Assembly: GCA_002360495.1 (NCBI GenBank)
Contig: DEQO01000119.1
Location: 1-10,981 of the forward strand
Reading direction: 5' to 3'
DNA from: Flavobacteriales bacterium UBA3364
GTDB lineage: Bacteria; Bacteroidota; Bacteroidia; Flavobacteriales_F; PHOS-HE28
DNA length: 10,981 bases
Shown here: positions 7,587-10,981 of the stretch, piece after piece
Numbering within the stretch: position 1 is the stretch's first letter
How the letters are laid out: every line of letters starts with the position of its first letter
Program-made: the position numbers and the translations under genes
The notes under the pieces: model-generated
What the model was told of the DNA's origin: nothing
Database searches by the model: none
What the model saw: only the letters and a program-made list of their open reading frames with translations

Positions 7587-8105
7587 TCACCCTTCCTTGA
7601 ACCACCCCGCGTACAGGATGTAGTTCCGGGCGATGCGTTCGATCTCACCCTCGCTCAACTCCTTGCCCACTGCACCGATACGTCGGGCTGGTACCCCGGC
7701 CATGAGGCTGCCAGGCTCCACCACCATGTTCTGTGTGACCACGGCACCAGCGGCGATCACGCTTCCCTCGCCGATCACGGCCTGATCCATCACAATGGCG
7801 CCCATGCCGATAAGGACCTTGTCGCGGACGGTGCAACCGTGTACAATGGCGTTGTGCCCGATGCTCACATCATTGCCGATCATCAGGCCGCACTTCTGGT
7901 AGGTACTGTGCAGAACGGCACCGTCCTGGATGTTCACGCGGTCCCCGATGCGGATCACGTTCACATCACCACGCACTACGGCATTGTACCAGACACTGCA
8001 TTGGTCGCCCATGATCACATCACCGATCACCACGGCGGTCTCCGCCAGGAATATACCAGGGCCGAATTGCGGGGTGTAACCGCGAACGGAACGGATCAAC
8101 GCCAT
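7587..8105 (-). CDS. Gamma-carbonic-anhydrase-like hexapeptide-repeat protein (YrdA/PaaY type)
   Basis: This is a 172-residue left-handed beta-helix protein of the gamma-carbonic anhydrase family. The hexapeptide pattern (I/V-G-x-x-x) runs through about residues 15-140, with the family motifs WYNAVVRGDV (Arg45, Asp47), VNIQDGAVLHS (Gln60, Asp61, His66) and IGHNAIVHGC (His84, His89). The three histidines have the spacing of the zinc ligands in this family, so metal binding is likely. The acidic loop of the archaeal Cam enzyme is absent, which fits the YrdA/PaaY/CaiE group; carbonic anhydrase activity in that group varies, so activity here is uncertain. A C-terminal helix (ELSEGEIERIARNYILYAGWF) closes the protein. 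The start is set at ATG 8105; the TTG at 8117 would add only four residues. It lies 65 bases behind the HMA gene on the same strand and could share its transcript. No signal peptide is seen, so it is cytoplasmic. Confidence 0.9.
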   Translation of the reverse strand: MALIRSVRGYTPQFGPGIFLAETAVVIGDVIMGDQCSVWYNAVVRGDVNVIRIGDRVNIQDGAVLHSTYQKCGLMIGNDVSIGHNAIVHGCTVRDKVLIGMGAIVMDQAVIGEGSVIAAGAVVTQNMVVEPGSLMAGVPARRIGAVGKELSEGEIERIARNYILYAGWFKEG

Positions 8106-8170
8106 TGGACCGGTCAATTACTGTCCCTCATCCCGGATCACGAAGTGGTCGAGCGATCGGGACCGAAGGA

Positions 8171-8524
8171 TCACTTATCGTCGGACACTTTGCCACAACC
8201 TTCCTTCTGGCAGCACGCAGGGAGGTTCTTGAAGGCCTTCTCATCACCGGGAGCGCCATCGGCGTAGTAGCCCAGCTTCGTCACGGCGGTGCGCAAGGCG
8301 TCCGGTCCGGTCTTGCGGACGTCGTAGTCCACGTGGATCAGGCTTGCCTCAAGGTCCACGTGAACGCTCTTCACGCCTTTCTCGTAGATCATATTGTCTT
8401 CGATCGTCTTCTCACACATTTCGCATACCGTGCTGGTGTGGATCTCCAAATGGGCGATGTTCTTGTCCTGTCCAATGGCGATAGTGCTCAAGAGGACGAA
8501 GAACAGGGTGCTATGGATCTTCAT
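8171..8524 (-). CDS. Exported heavy-metal-associated (HMA) domain protein
   Basis: This small 117-residue protein has a signal peptide (STLFFVLLSTIAIG, cleavage near residue 18-19) and one HMA/ferredoxin-like domain. The metal-binding CxxC motif is TVCEMCEKTIE (Cys34, Cys37), followed by the usual GVKSVHVDLEASLIHVDYD strand pair and a C-terminal LRTAVTKLGYYADG segment. A second cysteine cluster, NLPACCQKEGC (Cys104, Cys105, Cys110), lies in the tail and may take part in metal binding; related Bacteroidota proteins as I recall them also carry a CC pair there. The likely ligand is Cu(I), by analogy with other HMA domains, but zinc or another soft metal is possible. The exported location suggests periplasmic metal binding or hand-over, not a cytoplasmic CopZ role. 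It starts 6 bases after the stop of the TonB receptor gene, so the two are almost certainly co-transcribed and functionally linked. Confidence 0.9.
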   Translation of the reverse strand: MKIHSTLFFVLLSTIAIGQDKNIAHLEIHTSTVCEMCEKTIEDNMIYEKGVKSVHVDLEASLIHVDYDVRKTGPDALRTAVTKLGYYADGAPGDEKAFKNLPACCQKEGCGKVSDDK

Positions 8525-8530
8525 ATCGTG

Positions 8531-10774
8531 CTATTCGGGTTTGTCGGTCTTCTTTTTCAATGCAAAGCGCAGGCCACCATAGAACATGGCGGTATTGGTG
8601 GGTCCCCAGATCAGGGAGGCGTCAAAATACGGGCCGAAGGGGTCTTCGGGGGCGATGATCTGGCGTTGTTGCAGGGTACTGGTCAGGTTCTCCGCACCCA
8701 AGTACACCTCCCACGGCCCGAATACACGGGTGATCTGGGCATGCAAGGTCGAGTACGCGGGTGACCGTTCGATCATGCGGTAAGGCTCCGGATTGGACAG
8801 GGTACTGGGCACACGGCCCTCTCCGAAGATGTTCATGGTCACATCCATCCGCCACAGTTCCTTGCGGTCCGTGAAGGCGAGGCTGATCATGCCGCGGTGT
8901 GCCGGCGTGAACGGACGCTCGAGCAATTCGCCATCGTAGGTCGTACGGGTGTCGTACCAGCGGTAGGACATCTTCAGGTCCACCAGGCGTGTGAGTTCCA
9001 CCTGCATATCGGTGAGCACACTGTTCGCATAGGATACTCCGTCGAGCATGTAGAAGGCGACCGTGCGTGGATCGCGGTCCAGATCGGTGATCACCTGCGA
9101 CAAGAACTCGGTGCGGTACACATCCACGCCGAAAGCCCACTTGCGTTCGATCCATTTGAACTTGTGCAGGAAGGAGGCGCCGAAATTCCAGGAACGTTCC
9201 ATGCCCAATGGACCTTCCACCACTACGCGGCGGGAACTGGCCAGCACACTGGCGCTCTCCACCAAGGGGTTTGCCGTGCGGAAGCCGTGTCCGGCCGAAA
9301 GGCGCAAATTCGTCAACGGACCCAGGTCGTACTTCAAGTGGATGCGTGGGCTCACGGCATTCCCATAGTACGAGTTCATGTCCGCGCGCACACCGGTCAC
9401 CAACGTGAAGTCGGCGCGTTGCATCGTGTACTCGGCGTAGACACCCGGCATACGTTCAATACGCGCGAAGGCACTGTCCTGGAATTTCTCCACGTAGTCG
9501 TCGTACTGGAAACTGGCCCCGGCTTTGAGCTGATCGTTGCCTTTGCCCAGCAATTGCTGGTACACGGCACTGGCATACATGCTCTCCTGCGATCCGGTAT
9601 AGGTGCGCCTGCCGAACAGCGATGACACGTCGTGCCGTCGGCCAGTGAACAGGAAACCGACGCTCTTCGTCGGATCGTTCTTGAACACCACACCCTGCTT
9701 GCCGAAGACATCCACCAACTCGTTGCGTATGTCCACCACGTAGGGATCCCCAGCGTGGATGGCGTGTTCGGGATCGCTCATGGACATGGCGGTCTGTCCA
9801 CCCTTGCGTTCATCGATCACGTAGCGCACGGCCAGTTGTGTCATGCCGCGCTCGGTGCGGCGCATCCAGCGGTCCATGACGTTAAAGCGCCGTGACCGTG
9901 GCGAATCCATGAAGCCATCGTTGTTCTGGTCCATGTCCTGTTGGAACAGGTTGCCGTGCAGCAGCAGGATGTTGCCGCTGTTCTTTCCAGTTGATTGCGC
10001 GGTATGTACGTTCGCCTCCGTCCGTCCTTGCGAATTGCCATAGAGGTTCACGAAGAGCGGGCCTTCTGCGACCGGGTCCAGAAGGCATAGATCGATCTGG
10101 CCGGTCATGGCGTTGGGGCCGTTCACGGCGGTGCCGATACCCTTGCTCAGGTTGATGTCCTTGATCCAGGTCCCTGGCACCAACGTAAGTCCGTACGAGG
10201 TCGAGAGCCCGCGGATGAAAGGCTGGTTCTCCAAGCTGATCTGCGCATACTTGCCATCGAGGCCGAGCATGCGGATCGCCTTGGTTCCGCTGATGGCATC
10301 GCTGTAGTTCACGTCCACCGTGGCATTGGTCTCGAAGCTCTCGCTGAGGTCGCAACAGGCCGCACGCTTCAATTCCTTCTGGCCGATGATCTCCGTGGAG
10401 ATCAAGCTGCGCGAATCGAGCCGGGTACCGCTGACGCGGTCCACGACATCGACGGAATTCAGTTCCACGGAGGAGGACAGGCCGATCTTGAGGGCCGTTG
10501 TCGGGGCGCTATCCAACACCAACGTGTCGTTGCGATAGCCAACGAATGCGAAAACAAGAGTGGCCGGCCATTCGACAGGCGGGTCGATCGAGAACCACCC
10601 ATCCGCATCCGCCGTGGCCGACGTAGTGGTACCCGCCCAGCGCACGCTGGCTCCCGGCAGCACATCGGCGTCGCCACCCTCACCGGCAATTCGCCCGGTG
10701 ATGGATTGCGCACCAGCGGTGTACCATACCGATGCGGCCAGTGCAAGAAGAAAGATCCGTTCATTGAGATACAT
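8531..10774 (-). CDS. TonB-dependent receptor of the HMA-linked (probably copper/metal) type
   Basis: This is a 747-residue outer-membrane receptor powered by TonB. The domains are: signal peptide 1-22 (cleavage AGA/QS); a carboxypeptidase-regulatory-like beta domain at about 24-105 (ITGRIAG...DVLPGASVRWAGTTTSATADADGWFSI); a plug at about 115-235; and a 22-strand barrel to the end. The plug contains ACCDLSESFETNATVDVNY (Cys140-Cys141) and AIRMLGLDGKYAQISLENQPFIRGL. These sequences are characteristic of a Bacteroidota receptor group that I know to sit beside HMA proteins. Near the end AENLTS...DPFGPYFDASLIWGPT...GGLRF is also typical; after the terminal aromatic an extra KKKTDKPE tail follows. 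The start ATG 10774 gives a good signal peptide. The HMA gene follows after 6 bases, and a small partial gene lies upstream. The substrate is not shown by the sequence: copper uptake or a metal chelate is inferred from the neighbour and from the cysteine pair in the plug. Confidence 0.92.
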   Translation of the reverse strand: MYLNERIFLLALAASVWYTAGAQSITGRIAGEGGDADVLPGASVRWAGTTTSATADADGWFSIDPPVEWPATLVFAFVGYRNDTLVLDSAPTTALKIGLSSSVELNSVDVVDRVSGTRLDSRSLISTEIIGQKELKRAACCDLSESFETNATVDVNYSDAISGTKAIRMLGLDGKYAQISLENQPFIRGLSTSYGLTLVPGTWIKDINLSKGIGTAVNGPNAMTGQIDLCLLDPVAEGPLFVNLYGNSQGRTEANVHTAQSTGKNSGNILLLHGNLFQQDMDQNNDGFMDSPRSRRFNVMDRWMRRTERGMTQLAVRYVIDERKGGQTAMSMSDPEHAIHAGDPYVVDIRNELVDVFGKQGVVFKNDPTKSVGFLFTGRRHDVSSLFGRRTYTGSQESMYASAVYQQLLGKGNDQLKAGASFQYDDYVEKFQDSAFARIERMPGVYAEYTMQRADFTLVTGVRADMNSYYGNAVSPRIHLKYDLGPLTNLRLSAGHGFRTANPLVESASVLASSRRVVVEGPLGMERSWNFGASFLHKFKWIERKWAFGVDVYRTEFLSQVITDLDRDPRTVAFYMLDGVSYANSVLTDMQVELTRLVDLKMSYRWYDTRTTYDGELLERPFTPAHRGMISLAFTDRKELWRMDVTMNIFGEGRVPSTLSNPEPYRMIERSPAYSTLHAQITRVFGPWEVYLGAENLTSTLQQRQIIAPEDPFGPYFDASLIWGPTNTAMFYGGLRFALKKKTDKPE

Positions 10775-10809
10775 CCTGGTCCTATCCCTGTTCGTTGTAC
10801 GAAGACACC

Positions 10810-10826
10810 GGACCGCAGAGCGGTCC
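10810..10826 (-). other. Small perfect hairpin in the leader of the TonB receptor gene
   Basis: GGACCGC (10810-10816) pairs with GCGGTCC (10820-10826) across a 3-base loop. It lies between the stop of the upstream small gene (10856-10858) and the receptor start (10774), 36 bases before the ATG on the minus strand. There is no U-tract after it, so it is more likely an mRNA processing, stability or attenuation element than a terminator. The role is unproven. Confidence 0.4.
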
Positions 10827-10855
10827 CATCGCCCGTAGGCGGAGAACAGGAAGGA

Positions 10856-10981
10856 TTAGACGCGCAGGACGCTGAACACCGCAAGGCGGTCCTGCGTGGA
10901 GATAGGCGGAGGCCGCGAACCGAGCCAGGTGATGGGTCCGGCGGGTTCAGGCAGGGAGACATCGACAACGGTATCCCAAAG
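10856..10981 (-). CDS. C-terminal fragment of a small protein, possibly HYC_CC_PP family
   Basis: An open frame enters from the right edge and ends in TAA at 10856-10858, leaving 41 visible residues. These end SRPPPISTQDRLAVFSVLRV. The 5' part lies outside the window. The ending resembles the PP-x-x-x-x-D-x-x-V-x tail, finishing in a hydrophobic run, of the small exported HYC_CC_PP proteins that often precede HMA-linked TonB receptors in Bacteroidota. The gap to the receptor start is 81 bases, with no visible TAnnTTTG promoter element in it, so both genes may share one transcript. The fragment is too short to be sure of the family: the name rests on the short C-terminal pattern plus gene context, and the frame itself could be chance in GC-rich DNA. 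Confidence 0.5.
   Translation of the reverse strand, partial: LWDTVVDVSLPEPAGPITWLGSRPPPISTQDRLAVFSVLRV

Noticed and set aside
6839..7648. Antisense open frame covering the end of the secreted protein gene and the palindrome
   Set aside because: It would run through both a convincing T9SS domain and the terminator-like palindrome; no protein family is recognisable.
8106..8170. Possible separate promoter or hairpin between the HMA gene and the carbonic-anhydrase-like gene
   Set aside because: No TAnnTTTG element is seen on the minus strand, and the inverted repeat TCCCGATC/GATCCGGGA is imperfect with a long loop.
8897..9625. Plus-strand open frame (about 242 residues) inside the TonB receptor gene
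   Set aside because: It is the mirror frame of a certain receptor barrel; rich in His, Val and Gln with no motif.
10459..10968. Minus-strand open frame in another frame across the receptor start and the upstream gene end
   Set aside because: It is Pro/Ser/Arg-rich and overlaps the receptor signal peptide in a different frame; the receptor and the short PPP-ending fragment fit better.

Overview
The window looks like chromosomal DNA from a GC-rich member of the Bacteroidota, probably Flavobacteriales or a neighbouring order. Four things point there: the order bamA - ompH - ompH - murI, a cargo protein with a type IX secretion (T9SS) C-terminal sorting domain, a TonB receptor with an N-terminal carboxypeptidase-regulatory-like domain, and almost no Shine-Dalgarno sequences. 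The placement is inferred from gene content only; no rRNA or other phylogenetic marker is present.

Left part, bases 1-3721, + strand: a tight envelope-biogenesis operon. It holds the 3' part of bamA (outer-membrane protein insertase), two OmpH/Skp-type periplasmic chaperones that overlap by 4 bases, and murI (glutamate racemase, which supplies D-glutamate for peptidoglycan). BamA inserts beta-barrels, the Skp-like proteins escort unfolded barrels to it, and MurI feeds the wall between the two membranes.

Middle, bases 3722-7571: after a 111-base gap with a Bacteroidota-type -7 promoter element comes one long + strand gene. It encodes a secreted protein of about 1,234 residues with 14 FG-GAP/VCBS-type calcium loops, an SdrD-B-like domain, a YDPNDK-type domain, an Ig-like module and a T9SS sorting domain. 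A perfect 26-base palindrome follows its stop codon and separates it from the convergent minus-strand genes.

Right part, bases 7587-10981, - strand, in transcription order: the C-terminal end of a small protein (possibly HYC_CC_PP family), a TonB-dependent receptor of the type linked to metal-binding HMA proteins, a small exported HMA-domain protein six bases downstream, and a gamma-carbonic-anhydrase-like hexapeptide-repeat protein. The first three look like a copper or other soft-metal handling unit. The carbonic-anhydrase-like gene may be only a transcriptional passenger.

No tRNA, rRNA, insertion sequence, CRISPR array or prophage gene is visible. The genes mostly belong to known families. 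The points most worth a second look are the metal-handling operon with its duplicated small hairpin, and the domain layout of the large secreted protein.
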